Counted from the first letter of the stretch, positions 25,211 to 35,756 are shown. The stretch is 64,000 nt of DNA from Phycisphaerae bacterium (GCA_030432905.1 JAUILU010000001.1:62001-126000); one strand, 5' to 3'. A program made the numbers and translations. Notes: a model not told the origin generated them from the letters alone.

Positions 25211-25885
25211 TCAGCGGCTGGCGACGGTCCGGCGATCGCTGCTCTTCCAGAGACCGGTCTCCTGCATCAGCGGCTCCCACCGCTCACGCTGCCGGACCGC
25301 CTCGTCCTGAGAGCTGCCCCACCACCAGAGCGTCTTGACGGGCACCGCCAGATCTGTGGCGATCTCGACCAGCTGGCGATCCGTCAGGTCCGCGTGCGGC
25401 GTCTCGATGCAGATCCGCTCCTGTGCCGAATCCGCGTCGAGCTTGGCGAGTTGTTCGACCAGGAGCGCCCTGTCGATGATCGCCGAGGCGAGGTCGAGAT
25501 CGATCGAGGTGTCGTCGCCGAGTCGCCCCGGGTGCGCGGGCCAGATGACCCGGCTAATTCCAAACTCCTGCGCGTTCGACAATGCTCCAAAGAGCACCTG
25601 TGTCATGACCGTGCCAGATTCTGTTTCGTCCTGATGCAGACGCAGCGGGTCGTCCTTGGCGGACTTCGGCATCCTGCGAGCATTGAAGAGGGATGTCTGG
25701 CGTTCGATCGCGCCGGTTCGTTCGCGCTCGGTGGTGCCGAAGATCGGCGGCTGCCAAGCTACGGCAGACGGGCCAGAACCCCGACCCGAGCCGAGCGAGA
25801 CCGACTCGTCACTCGCGCAGGCCAGAGCCACAAGCGACCCGAGGTCGCCGTCTACCACGATCAGCGGTGCTGCGGTCTTCTCCAT
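25211..25885 (-). CDS. Degenerate QueC-like PP-loop protein
   Basis: 224 aa. The N-terminus IVVDGDLGSLVALACA aligns by eye with the ATP-binding loop of 7-cyano-7-deazaguanine synthases (SGGLDS), but the SGG is lost. The C-terminal segment with ETPHADLTDRQLVEIATDLAVPVKTLWWW resembles the QueC segment in which substrate-binding and zinc-cysteine residues occur; here the cysteines are missing. It is probably a diverged, possibly non-catalytic relative. Divergent from the sirtuin gene across 39 bases. Confidence 0.55.
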   Translation of the reverse strand: MEKTAAPLIVVDGDLGSLVALACASDESVSLGSGRGSGPSAVAWQPPIFGTTERERTGAIERQTSLFNARRMPKSAKDDPLRLHQDETESGTVMTQVLFGALSNAQEFGISRVIWPAHPGRLGDDTSIDLDLASAIIDRALLVEQLAKLDADSAQERICIETPHADLTDRQLVEIATDLAVPVKTLWWWGSSQDEAVRQRERWEPLMQETGLWKSSDRRTVASR

Positions 25886-25924
25886 AGACTCAGTATCGTA
25901 CCAAGGACCCGCCGGAGCCCCGAA

Positions 25925-26692
25925 ATGGAGCAGGATCAGTCACAGGCACTCCAGACCGCCGCCGGGCTCCTCGCCGAGGCCGAGTCGGTCGTGGTCCTGA
26001 CCGGGGCCGGCGTCAGTGCCGAGAGCGGCATCTCAACCTTCAGAGACAAGGAAACCGGTCTCTGGGCCAAGTACGACCCGATGGAACTGGCCCACATCGA
26101 GGCCTTCCATCGCGACCCCGAACTCGTCACCCGCTGGTACCACTGGCGGTTCACCAAGTGCAAGGACTGCCAGCCCAACGCGGGGCACCACGCGCTCGCC
26201 GAGCTTCAGAAACGGACCGAAGCCCGCGGCGGCTCGTTCAGCCTGCTCACCCAGAACGTCGACGGCCTCCACCAGCGAGCCGGCTCGACCAACGTCTCCG
26301 AGATCCACGGCACCATCCTCACCTGGCGATGCACCAAAACAGGCCAGCACCACGAACTCGAAGACATCGACTTCTCGACCTTCCCGCCCACGTCCGAGGC
26401 AGGAGGGATACTCCGCCCAAACGTCATCTGGTTCGGCGAGATGCTCCCCGAGAAAGAACTCCAACGTGCGTACAACGATTCGAGCACCTGCGATGTCTTT
26501 ATGAGCATCGGTACAAGCTCGGTCGTTCAACCGGCGGCCAGCCTGATCGATCTGGCAAAGAGCCAAGGCGCCAAGACGATCGAGATTAATATGGAACCAA
26601 CGCCGATCAGCGAGAGTGTGGATGTGTCGCTGTTCGGTAAAGCGGGAGAGGTACTCCCGATGCTCTCACAGTTGTTGGAGGAGAACCGATGA
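25925..26692 (+). CDS. NAD-dependent protein deacylase, sirtuin family
   Basis: A 255-aa Sir2 enzyme removing acyl groups from lysines using NAD. GAGVSAESGISTFRD is at about residues 27-41, TQNVDGLHQRAG at 109-120 and catalytic H128 in EIHGT. Y72 and R75 (WYHWR) form the Tyr-x-x-Arg pair that marks desuccinylase-type class III sirtuins. The zinc tetrad is not conserved: only C136 is left, followed by H142/H143. The ATG at 25925 is chosen because the family N-terminus starts there. Its stop overlaps the ATG of the next ORF. Confidence 0.88.
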   Translation: MEQDQSQALQTAAGLLAEAESVVVLTGAGVSAESGISTFRDKETGLWAKYDPMELAHIEAFHRDPELVTRWYHWRFTKCKDCQPNAGHHALAELQKRTEARGGSFSLLTQNVDGLHQRAGSTNVSEIHGTILTWRCTKTGQHHELEDIDFSTFPPTSEAGGILRPNVIWFGEMLPEKELQRAYNDSSTCDVFMSIGTSSVVQPAASLIDLAKSQGAKTIEINMEPTPISESVDVSLFGKAGEVLPMLSQLLEENR

Positions 26693-26847
26693 CGAAGACT
26701 TTCTCGCTCTTAGCTAGTTCGGTATTGCTTGGAGGTTGTTGCGGCGGATTCGTGTGTGAATACCCGGATCCTTCGCGCACGCTCCGGGAGCTATTAACCA
26801 CGTCGTGTTCTTTGACTTGCAAGATCCCGCAGACTCTGCTGAACTGA
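26689..26847 (+). pseudogene. 5' part of a frameshifted Dabb-domain lipoprotein
   Basis: Starting in an ATGA overlap with the sirtuin gene, the frame encodes a lipoprotein signal (MTKTFSLLASSVLLGGCCGG, lipobox LGGC). It then runs out of frame to a stop at 26845. The continuing Dabb domain is in another frame: [12 protein letters not shown] begins around 26794. One indel between about 26755 and 26795 would join the two into one exported lipoprotein of about 140 aa. Confidence 0.55.
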
Positions 26848-27103
26848 TCAAAGATTGTTACGGCTTGCTCAGGATACCGGGTGCAACCTCTGGCTACGCG
26901 GGCACCCACTACGACATCGGGCGTCCGAGTGTGCTGCGAGACTACGACGTTGGCTTCTTTGTCGCGTTTGATTCAGAGGATGCGTACCTCGCGTACGTTG
27001 ACCATCCAGACCACATCGCGCTCGTCGAAAAATGGAACTCTCGCTGGAAATCTATCCGCGTCTATGACATCGGCGATGACAGAACGCTCAACTCCGATGT
27101 CAA

Positions 27104-27110
<7 letters not shown>
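26805..27110 (+). CDS. Dabb (stress-responsive alpha/beta barrel) domain, probably 3' part of a broken gene
   Basis: 101 aa from the first possible GTG. The frame shows the dimeric alpha/beta barrel pattern, with a first strand INHVVFFDL that actually begins upstream of this start (about 26794), a middle [24 protein letters not shown] and the final strand IRVYDI. Because the start would cut the first strand, the upstream lipoprotein-signal ORF is probably its lost N-terminus. The 3' end overlaps the convergent decarboxylase gene by 7 bases. The molecular function is unknown. Confidence 0.6.
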
Positions 27111-28078
<968 letters not shown>

Positions 28079-28112
28079 AGCGCTTCTGGCTCCGGTCGAG
28101 GTCTGCTCTAGG

Positions 28113-29150
28113 CTATTTGGCTTTAGAATCGGCTATCCATCGGGCATAGCTGCTCACTGACTCGGCAGGATCGTGGCCCGGCTTGAACCCTAGCCCCGCC
28201 TCGGCCTTCGACATATCGGCGCATGTGAAGTCCTGATAAAACGCCCGGATATGCGCCGGCATCGGGATGAACTCGGTGGGCCTGTCACTCTCGGTCATGC
28301 CGAGCCCCGCGCGGACCGCCGAGGCGACTTCCTCAAAGCTCGTCACACGTCCGGAACCGGCGTTATACACGCCCGGGTCCGGGTCCGGGCGGTCACCCAG
28401 ACCTGCGCCAGCGAGCGTGATCCCGACGATGTCGTAAACAGATACCTGGTCGCGTGCCTGCTCGCCGTGCTCGAAGAGTCTCGGCCGATCGCCCGCGAGG
28501 ATCTGGTTCGTCAACTGCAAGGCCATCGAAGCCATCGAGCCCTTGTGCGATTCGCCCGGCCCGAAGACGTTGAAGTACCGGAGCCCCACCAGCCATGGCT
28601 TGGGCAGACCCGCGGCTTCACGCTCCCGATCGACCCGAGCGTGGGCCTGTTCCATGAGCCACTTGCTGAACCCGTACACGTTGTTCGGCTTGCCCGCGGA
28701 GGTTTCCGGGAAGGGCTGCTTCGTGTTGGTCTCAGGAGGCGTGCCGTAGGTCGCGGCGCTGGACGCGTAAACCAGCGGCACGTCGCGTTCGATGCAGGCG
28801 GCCATGATCTCGGGCCAGGTCTCGCCCGCGTTCTCCTCGATCATCTCGGCTTCGTCATCGACGGTTGTGTCCGTGATCGCGCCGAGGTGGAACACAGCAG
28901 CCGGCTCGTAGCGGTCGAGCAGGTCGGGCCAGAACACGTCGCGGATGCTCTGGCCGATGACCTCGCCTCGGAATACGTCGTTGTTGCGGTCGCACGCAGC
29001 AACGAGGCTCTCGAACGAACCAGTGCGCATCGAGTCGAGCACGACGACGTGCGCTTCGGGTCTGCGTTTCTGAAGCTCGGCGACAAGGTTGGCGCCGATG
29101 AAGCCGCAGCCTCCTGTCACGATGTAGTTTGCTCGGTCGGGAGTCGTCAT
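28113..29150 (-). CDS. hldD: ADP-glyceromanno-heptose 6-epimerase
   Basis: A 345-aa SDR epimerase making ADP-L-glycero-D-manno-heptose for lipopolysaccharide inner core. It has the dinucleotide loop [39 protein letters not shown] with catalytic Tyr/Lys, [19 protein letters not shown] and FYQDFTCAD, all typical of HldD/RfaD. Together with kdsB in this window it implies a heptose/Kdo core and so an outer membrane. Part of a minus-strand group starting at secDF. Confidence 0.9.
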   Translation of the reverse strand: MTTPDRANYIVTGGCGFIGANLVAELQKRRPEAHVVVLDSMRTGSFESLVAACDRNNDVFRGEVIGQSIRDVFWPDLLDRYEPAAVFHLGAITDTTVDDEAEMIEENAGETWPEIMAACIERDVPLVYASSAATYGTPPETNTKQPFPETSAGKPNNVYGFSKWLMEQAHARVDREREAAGLPKPWLVGLRYFNVFGPGESHKGSMASMALQLTNQILAGDRPRLFEHGEQARDQVSVYDIVGITLAGAGLGDRPDPDPGVYNAGSGRVTSFEEVASAVRAGLGMTESDRPTEFIPMPAHIRAFYQDFTCADMSKAEAGLGFKPGHDPAESVSSYARWIADSKAK

Positions 29151-29159
29151 GGTGTGATC

Positions 29160-29342
29160 CTACTCACCCGGGATGCGGAGGCCGGGGAGATCCGTTTGCA
29201 CGCTCGGCCGATTGGTTGTGCCCCGCTCGCGGTGCTCCTCGACCGCGGGGACGGCTCTGTTTCCGCTGGTCCAGTACAGGATCGCGGTTCCGATGATCAC
29301 GACAGCAGCCACTACGTCTTTACGTCGCTGTGCCTTGCTCAT
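29160..29342 (-). CDS. Small single-span membrane protein after secDF
   Basis: A 60-aa protein with a basic start (MSKAQRRKD), one membrane helix at about residues 10-25 (VVAAVVIIGTAILYWTSG) and a polar tail. It begins 2 bases after the secDF stop with AAGGATG about 8 bases before the ATG, and ends 9 bases before hldD. The tight spacing supports it as a real gene, possibly an accessory of the translocase; no known family. Confidence 0.6.
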   Translation of the reverse strand: MSKAQRRKDVVAAVVIIGTAILYWTSGNRAVPAVEEHRERGTTNRPSVQTDLPGLRIPGE

Positions 29343-29344
29343 CG

Positions 29345-32300
29345 TTACGCATCCTTGGAGTACTCATCGGACAAAGCGTTCTTCTCGGCTTTCAGCGACC
29401 GGTCGTGCTTGGCGGACCAGACGAGCGGAGCCGCGACCGCGACCGACGAGTATGTACCCACGAGCACACCGACGAGCAGCGTGAACGAGAACGCCCTCAC
29501 ACCCTCGCCGCCGGCGGCGTAGAGGATGATGACCGCCGCGAGCGTCGTGCCCGAGGTAATCACCGTTCGGCTGATCGTCTGGTTGATCGACAGGTTTACG
29601 ACCTTTCGGCTCGCGTACTCGAGCTTGCCTTTGTTCTCGCGGATGCGGTCCATGATGATGATCGAGTCGTTGAGCGAGTAACCGATGATCGTCAAGAGCG
29701 CGGCGATCAGGCCGAGGTCGATCTTGAACGGCATCAGGTTCAACTGCTGCGCAATGCCGTTGGTTGCAGGGTTGTCGTACACGATCTCGGCGAGCGCGAT
29801 CAGGCCGATCGCTGTCAGCACGTCGTGCATGAGCGCAACCAGCGCCGCGAGCGAGTATCGCACCGAGCCGAACCGGACCCAGATGTAGATTGTGATAAGC
29901 AGCAGACTCAGCGAGACCGCCGCGACTGCTTTACCTCTAAACGTACTGGCGACGGCCGGGTCGAACTGGCCGATACCCGCGAGCGATTCGGAACGGGTGA
30001 GTGCTTGGGTGACGAGCGACCATTCACGCTCGGCGACCTCGGCGTCCCACCGGTCCTTGCTCTCGAACACGCTCAGGCCCTCGTCGATCACTACGACCGC
30101 AGCCGAGATGATTTCTTCGGGTGAGCCGTCGAGGATGACGATGTCCCACTCACGCGAGAGCAGGCCGCTGAACTGCTGGTCGCGACGCATGTACTCGAGT
30201 CGGTCGCGGAGTTCGGCTTCAGTCGCGGTCGGCGTGATGTTGTCCATCACGATCGCGACGCCGCCCGAGTAGTCGGACACGTCTGCGGTCACGTTCGGCC
30301 TGTCGATGATCTGGCCAAGACGGTTCTCGGTGATCGCGTACACAGGCGCCAGTCTGAGGTCCTCGGTATCCATGCCGTCAAAGCTGAGCTTGGGCTTGGT
30401 CGGCAGCACATCGGCGAACGATTCATTGATGAGCGCACCGAGGGTTTCGGAGTTTGTGGCCAGTGTTTTGATGCGGAAGGTCGACGAGGTGATGCCGTCA
30501 TCTTCGGGGTTGACGGGCAGGACCTGGGCGCTGCTGAGTAGCCTGGTCTCGTCGTTCTCGCTAGCCGAATCACCGATCGCAACGATTTTCTCAAGGACTT
30601 CCGGGCGGGTCATGGTGACCAGTTCGCCGTTGTCGTCGGCCTTGAACCGCATGGTGATCGCTGTGCCGCCGCGGAACTCGGTGTCGAGCATCTCGGAGCC
30701 CTGGTGGAAGATCATCCCGATACCCAGGGAGACATAGCAGACCGAGATGATGATGAAGATCACACGGAACTTGAGCCAGTCGATCTTGGGTTCGAGCATC
30801 TTCTCGATTACTGGCACCGCATTGGGCAGCATCGGCATGTTGCGAACGGCCATCTTCTCGGTCATCAGGCCGAAGATCAGCCGGCTGATCACCAGAGCAC
30901 TAAAGAGCGTGCCGACGACACCGATGCCGAGCGTGATCGCAAAGCCCTTGATCTCCTGCGTTCCGATGTTGGCAAGCACGAGACAGACAATGAGGTTGGT
31001 GACGTTGCCGTCAACGATCGAGGACAGAGCCTTCGAGTAACCGAGCTTGATCGCGGGTCTCAGGTCGAGCCCGTTTCGGCGTTCCTCTCGGATGCGCTCG
31101 AAGATCAGCACGTTGGCGTCCACCGCCATACCAAACGTCAGGATGATGCCCGCGATACCCGGCAGGGTGAGTGTGACGTTTCCGAGCACGATCATGCCGA
31201 GGATGAGGATCGCGTTGCAGAGCAGCGCGACGACCGCGATCAAGCCCGACATGAAGTAGTACACGATCATGAAGATGCTGACCAAGATCAGCGCGACAAT
31301 ACCCGCGATCAGGCCCGCGTCGAGGTTGTCCTGACCCAGTTCGGGGCCGAGGATCGACTGGCTGATCGGCTGCGGGCTGAGCGTGGCGGTCAGCGTACCC
31401 GCGTTGAGTGTGCGGATGATCTGTGCCCGCTCGGCGGCGGAGTCGATGCCGGTGATCTGGCCCTGCGACGAGATCTTCGAGATCAGGTTCGGCGCGGTGA
31501 ACACCTTATTGTCGAGGAGCACAGCCATCGGCTTGCCCGTGTTGCTCTCGGTGAGCTTGCCGAGCAGGGTGCCGCCGTTGACGTCCATGCGGAAGCCGAC
31601 CGCGGGTCGACCCGATTCATCGGAGGTCTCGAAAGCACGCGCCACGCGCCAGTTGTTCTGCGAGCCGTTCTGTGTAAGCGAATCGCGGGGCGTGTCCCAG
31701 AGCAGCATGTAGTACGTGCCGTCGTAGACCTCGACCACGAAGTTCCTCGTACGGAAGAACTCGACCGGGCTGGCCAGCATGAACTTGGCTTCTTGGATGC
31801 TGTTGACCCACGAAGTCGGGTCGGCAAGCGGGAACCAGAGCGCATCACGCGTCGATGCGAGTCTCGGGCCTTCTTCACGAAGACGCTGGCGGAGCGATTC
31901 CTCTTCGACGTGGTCGCCGATGCCCGGCGCGATGCGGAACTCGAGCACACCAGAGCCCTGAAGCAGACGCACAAGGTCGGACGGGTCATCGAGCGTGTTC
32001 CGTTCATCGCGGTACGTGTCGTACTTTGCGATAACCGCATCGATCGTCGCGTGCTCGTTTGGCAGCGCTTCTTTGAGTGCCTTGATCGCAGTCTTGCGAG
32101 GGCTGTCGATCATGAACGGCTCGTCGTTGTCGTCGTCGAGAACGGCCTTGTCCTGGTTCGGCCTGTCGAGCGCGGCCTGAAGTTCGTCTGCGACCAGCAC
32201 CGTCGAGAGAAGCTCGTCACGCGTCATGTCGAGCTGAATGCTCGAAGCCGCGATCTCGGCGACCTTGGCGTCAACCTCTTCGGCGGGCGCTTCGTTCTCG

Positions 32301-32812
32301 ATCATCTGGCGGAGTTGATCGGAGGCGGCCCGTTCCTCGGCAAGCAGAGACACCGCTCGGTTCATGAGCGACTTGCGGTTCTCGTTGTCCCCAGCAAGGC
32401 GGTCGATCTCGGCCTGTTGCTCCTCGCCCTCCATCGCGAGCATGCGGTCAAAGTCCCGGCCCGAGATCTCCTTGGCCCGGATGTCATCGAGCATCTGCAG
32501 ATACTCGTCACGCAGCTTCGTGACGTTCTCGTTCGGCTGCGGCATCGAGATCTCGAGCCGGTCTCTGCCTTGGGGCACCATCGACAGGTCCATCGTGCCC
32601 GTTGGGTCGATCCGGTCCTTGAGCACCGTGATGGTGGTGTTCATGACCTCGTCGGCGTTTTGGGACTGATCGATCAGCAGCTGATACTGAAGGCTGAAAC
32701 CACCGCGAAGGTCCTTGCCCAGGCGGATGGTGTCGCTGACGGGCCAGATGTACACCGAGAGGAGTACAAGGAGGGCCAAGACCATGCACGAGTTTCGAAC
32801 GAGATGACGCAT
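29345..32812 (-). CDS. secDF: Fused protein translocase subunit SecDF
   Basis: A 1155-aa fusion of SecD and SecF, the proton-driven RND-type factors helping SecYEG export. The SecD N-terminal helix is followed by LGKDLRGGFSLQYQL (the conserved GxDLRGG). A long, low-complexity and acidic periplasmic insertion spans about residues 100-300. SecD membrane helices include GIIVALILVSIF-like segments and FGMAVDANVLIFERIREE. The SecF part has LDTEFRGGTAITMRF, a second periplasmic domain and GYSLNDSIIIMDRIREN. yajC lies 27 bases upstream. Confidence 0.95.
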   Translation of the reverse strand: MRHLVRNSCMVLALLVLLSVYIWPVSDTIRLGKDLRGGFSLQYQLLIDQSQNADEVMNTTITVLKDRIDPTGTMDLSMVPQGRDRLEISMPQPNENVTKLRDEYLQMLDDIRAKEISGRDFDRMLAMEGEEQQAEIDRLAGDNENRKSLMNRAVSLLAEERAASDQLRQMIENEAPAEEVDAKVAEIAASSIQLDMTRDELLSTVLVADELQAALDRPNQDKAVLDDDNDEPFMIDSPRKTAIKALKEALPNEHATIDAVIAKYDTYRDERNTLDDPSDLVRLLQGSGVLEFRIAPGIGDHVEEESLRQRLREEGPRLASTRDALWFPLADPTSWVNSIQEAKFMLASPVEFFRTRNFVVEVYDGTYYMLLWDTPRDSLTQNGSQNNWRVARAFETSDESGRPAVGFRMDVNGGTLLGKLTESNTGKPMAVLLDNKVFTAPNLISKISSQGQITGIDSAAERAQIIRTLNAGTLTATLSPQPISQSILGPELGQDNLDAGLIAGIVALILVSIFMIVYYFMSGLIAVVALLCNAILILGMIVLGNVTLTLPGIAGIILTFGMAVDANVLIFERIREERRNGLDLRPAIKLGYSKALSSIVDGNVTNLIVCLVLANIGTQEIKGFAITLGIGVVGTLFSALVISRLIFGLMTEKMAVRNMPMLPNAVPVIEKMLEPKIDWLKFRVIFIIISVCYVSLGIGMIFHQGSEMLDTEFRGGTAITMRFKADDNGELVTMTRPEVLEKIVAIGDSASENDETRLLSSAQVLPVNPEDDGITSSTFRIKTLATNSETLGALINESFADVLPTKPKLSFDGMDTEDLRLAPVYAITENRLGQIIDRPNVTADVSDYSGGVAIVMDNITPTATEAELRDRLEYMRRDQQFSGLLSREWDIVILDGSPEEIISAAVVVIDEGLSVFESKDRWDAEVAEREWSLVTQALTRSESLAGIGQFDPAVASTFRGKAVAAVSLSLLLITIYIWVRFGSVRYSLAALVALMHDVLTAIGLIALAEIVYDNPATNGIAQQLNLMPFKIDLGLIAALLTIIGYSLNDSIIIMDRIRENKGKLEYASRKVVNLSINQTISRTVITSGTTLAAVIILYAAGGEGVRAFSFTLLVGVLVGTYSSVAVAAPLVWSAKHDRSLKAEKNALSDEYSKDA

Positions 32813-32839
32813 TGTGCTGTATTTCCGTAGAAGTCTGGA

Positions 32840-33343
32840 TTACGAATCGATCGCCGAGGCGAGCTCGGGTTCGGTCGAGATTTCTGAATCTGATTTGTTG
32901 AACGAGCCGGCTGACCTGATGACCTGCTGGACCGCGCTCTTGGCGAACGTCATCTTGGTGTTGCTGGATTCATCGATCTTGAGAACGATCTCGTCGTCCC
33001 GGATCTCGGAGACGGTACCGATGATGCCGCCGATGGTCTGCACCTTGTCGTGCTTGCTCATGGCGTTGAGCATCTCCTGCTTCTTCTTGCGTTCGGCGCG
33101 CTGGGCTCTGCCGCTCATGAAGAGCATGAAGATAAACATGCCACCAATGGCGACGATGAAGAAGAGGTTGCCCATTCCTGCGCCGGTCTGTCCCTGCGGA
33201 GTTGCGCCGCCGTTGGCGCCGCCCGGTTGGACCGTGGTGCCCGGCTGAGCAGCCCCGTTCGAGCCCGGCATGCCCGGGGCTGTCACCTGAGAATCCTGCA
33301 GAGTGAGCATTGCAAGATTTGCTGTGTATGACCAATCTGTCAT
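32840..33343 (-). CDS. yajC: Preprotein translocase subunit YajC
   Basis: A 167-aa accessory of SecDF. One membrane helix, FFIVAIGGMFIFMLFM, lies at about residues 61-76, followed by a basic RAQRAERKKKQEML and the YajC core HDKVQTIGGIIGTVSEI. The N-terminus carries an unusual 45-residue Gly/Pro/Gln-rich low-complexity stretch before the helix, longer than in most YajC. The order tgt-yajC-secDF is the classical one. Confidence 0.92.
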   Translation of the reverse strand: MTDWSYTANLAMLTLQDSQVTAPGMPGSNGAAQPGTTVQPGGANGGATPQGQTGAGMGNLFFIVAIGGMFIFMLFMSGRAQRAERKKKQEMLNAMSKHDKVQTIGGIIGTVSEIRDDEIVLKIDESSNTKMTFAKSAVQQVIRSAGSFNKSDSEISTEPELASAIDS

Positions 33344-33390
33344 GTGTTCATTTCCCGTTCTTCGCCGGCCAAACCGGCCTGCTGAGGCAT

Positions 33391-34656
33391 CTACAGCCCA
33401 AGACGCCCACGCAGCTCACCCGGCAGACCATCAACCGCGACAGGCCACCGGGTAGCGAACGAGAGCCAATCATCATCGCGGACGGCCCGGCGAATGTCCA
33501 ACATCAGCCGCTGAAAGTGCCTCACATTGTGAAGGCTCACCAGAATCGGCCCCAGCATCTCCCCCGCGGTGAACAGGTGCCGAATAGTGCCCCGGCTGAA
33601 CCCTTGACCGTCCACGGTTGCCAGGCCGTGCTTCACCGGGTCGCAGGCGTGGCAATCACAGCCCGGCTCGATCACCTCGGTGTCGCGTGTGTGCCGAGCG
33701 TTCTTGAGCTTCAGAGGCCCGGTTCTCGTGAACGCCATCGCGCTGCGTCCGTTTCGAGTCGGCAGGACGCAATCGAACATGTCCACGCCCGACAGGACCG
33801 CCGACAGGATGTCGCGCTCGTAACCCACGCCCATCAGGTACCTCGGCTTGTCTTCGGGCAGTAGAGGAGCCGTGAACTGGACCACCCGGTCGATCTCGGC
33901 CGCGGTCTCGCCCACCGCCACCCCACCGATTGCGTAGCCGGGAAGGTCGATCGCGGCGATGTGCTCCGCGGACCACCGCCTCTCGTCCAGATCCGTGCCA
34001 CCCTGGACGATGCCAAAGAGCGACTGCTCATCGGGGCGCTTGTGGACCTTCTTACAGCGTTCGAGCCAGCGGACGGTCCGCTCGTTCGAGGAACGCAGTC
34101 TGGCCGCGTGGTCGTATTCTGCGTTCTTGCTTGAGTCGCGCTTTGTTGCGAGCTTGAGCCGGGTCTGGGTGATCGGCCCCGCGTCCGGGTCAACCGAGGG
34201 CGGGCAGTCGTCGAACGCCATAATGATGTCCGCGCCGAGTTTGTTCTGGATATCGATCGCCTCGTCGGGCCCCATCCGGATCATCTCGCCGTTGAGGATC
34301 GACTTGAACGTCACGCCGTCGTCATCGACCGCGTTGATGTCCGCCATCGAGTAGGCCTGATATCCGCCCGAGTCGGTGAGGATCGGGTTGTCCCAGCCCA
34401 TCATCGTGTGAAGCCCCCCGAGGCTCTCGACCACATCGGGCCCCGGACGCAGCAGGAGGTGGTACGTGTTGCCGAGCAGCACCTCGCAGCCGGCTTGTTT
34501 CAAGAGGCCGGGGTAGATGCCCTTGACCGTGCCCTTGGTGCCGACTGTCATAAACGCGGGAGTCAGGAACTCGCCATGAAGCGTCTTGGCGACGCCAACG
34601 CGCGCGTTGGTTCGTGTGCAGCGGTGTTTGATCTCGAATTGCAGTGCCGATCCCAC
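33391..34656 (-). CDS. tgt: Queuine tRNA-ribosyltransferase
   Basis: Exchanges guanine 34 for preQ1 in GUN-anticodon tRNAs. 421 aa. Catalytic Asp residues are in DSGGYQAYSM and GVDMFDCVLPTRNGR, and FDDCPP is conserved. The zinc site CDCHAC...H is in the C-terminal part (GCDCHACDPV). The GTG start at 34656 follows AGGAAA by 6 bases. Co-directional with yajC and secDF. Confidence 0.95.
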   Translation of the reverse strand: MGSALQFEIKHRCTRTNARVGVAKTLHGEFLTPAFMTVGTKGTVKGIYPGLLKQAGCEVLLGNTYHLLLRPGPDVVESLGGLHTMMGWDNPILTDSGGYQAYSMADINAVDDDGVTFKSILNGEMIRMGPDEAIDIQNKLGADIIMAFDDCPPSVDPDAGPITQTRLKLATKRDSSKNAEYDHAARLRSSNERTVRWLERCKKVHKRPDEQSLFGIVQGGTDLDERRWSAEHIAAIDLPGYAIGGVAVGETAAEIDRVVQFTAPLLPEDKPRYLMGVGYERDILSAVLSGVDMFDCVLPTRNGRSAMAFTRTGPLKLKNARHTRDTEVIEPGCDCHACDPVKHGLATVDGQGFSRGTIRHLFTAGEMLGPILVSLHNVRHFQRLMLDIRRAVRDDDWLSFATRWPVAVDGLPGELRGRLGL

Positions 34657-34664
34657 GCGGTTTC

Positions 34665-35756
34665 CTATGGCTTCCTGGCGCTTCGCTCAAGGATCTTCTT
34701 CTCGCGAGCCGTCAGGCTATGCATGCCCTCTCTGTTCACTTTATCGAGCACCGCATCGACTTTCTTCTGGAGCTTGGTGTTGGAGCCTGCTGCGCCGGGC
34801 CGAGGATGGGCTCCGCCGCGGGGCTGGTTTGATACGAGTCCAAAGTCGAGGAAGCCCCGGAGCAGGTGGATGTTCCTGATGAAGTAGAACCCGGCGATCG
34901 CGCCGCCGATGTGAGCCGCGTCGCCGCCCGCGTTGCTGCCGCCACGGAGCAGGTTCAGCATCGCAAGCCCGACGTAACCGTACGCGACAACCGCGATCGG
35001 AACCTGCGGGATAAGGATCAGGTCGATGGTGTCCCTTGGGCGAACCTTGACCGATGCGACGATTACGCCGAAGACGCCCGCCGAGGCACCGATCAGCGGC
35101 GTGCCGATCGTGATCTGTGCGAGCTCACCGGGGAGGTTGATTACAAACCTGCCCAGCGCGACGATGAGCAGGTACATGATCCCGCCCGCGATGCCGCAGA
35201 TGAGGTAGAACGAGAGAAACCGTTTCTTGCCGAGATACTGCTCGACCGCTGCGCCGAACATGAACAGGCCGAACATGTTGAAGAACAGGTGCGAGAAGTC
35301 CGCGTGCAGGAACTGGTACGTGACAACGCGCCACACCTCGTAGGCCATAAAGCCTTTAAGCACGGAGAAGTGCCCGAGCCCGTTGAGCGCGTGCCAGGTC
35401 CTGTACTGCTCATAGCCGATGATCTGCGGCGACCCGTTCGTATCAAGAGTCAGCGGATCAACAATCGGTTTGCGCCACGGCACACCAATGTGCGGCTTGG
35501 CACGATCGGAGACCTCAATAACCTGAGATCGGTCGATCTGCTCTTGCGTGGCGGACTGGCTCATCCCCGTCACGTCCTGAATATCAAGAAGCGGCAGGAA
35601 TTGATCGACGGCAAAGATCGCGACGTTGATGATGATCAGCCAGCCGATGACGGACATGTTCCTTGGTTTAAAGGAGGGCCCCATGTACACGCGGCGACCA
35701 CCGCCGCCACCGCCCCGGTAGCTGGCCTTTGAGTAGTCTCTGTCCGCGATACCCAT
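34665..35756 (-). CDS. Rhomboid-family intramembrane protein with basic N-terminus and DUF6576-like tail
   Basis: A 363-aa six-helix rhomboid. The catalytic Ser is in GASAG (S225), with His282 in AHIGGAIAG, and the oxyanion/helix motif HLFFNMFG at about 156-163. A Gly/Arg-rich cytoplasmic start and an 80-residue loop precede the core. The tail VDAVLDKVNREGMHSLTARE ends the protein and closely resembles the tail of the neighbouring M50 protease. Substrates unknown; the active-site residues suggest a working protease. Confidence 0.87.
   Translation of the reverse strand: MGIADRDYSKASYRGGGGGGRRVYMGPSFKPRNMSVIGWLIIINVAIFAVDQFLPLLDIQDVTGMSQSATQEQIDRSQVIEVSDRAKPHIGVPWRKPIVDPLTLDTNGSPQIIGYEQYRTWHALNGLGHFSVLKGFMAYEVWRVVTYQFLHADFSHLFFNMFGLFMFGAAVEQYLGKKRFLSFYLICGIAGGIMYLLIVALGRFVINLPGELAQITIGTPLIGASAGVFGVIVASVKVRPRDTIDLILIPQVPIAVVAYGYVGLAMLNLLRGGSNAGGDAAHIGGAIAGFYFIRNIHLLRGFLDFGLVSNQPRGGAHPRPGAAGSNTKLQKKVDAVLDKVNREGMHSLTAREKKILERSARKP

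Noticed and set aside
25394-25924. N-terminal extension of the sirtuin
   Set aside because: The open frame continues upstream but runs antisense to the QueC-like gene and lacks homology; the Sir2 fold starts at 25925.
28251-29522. 423-codon open frame antisense to hldD
   Set aside because: Crosses the gene end of hldD and secDF on the other strand; composition typical of a shadow frame.
30704-32830. 708-codon open frame antisense to secDF
   Set aside because: An artefact of high third-position GC; charged low-complexity peptide without homology, while the opposite strand is clearly SecDF.
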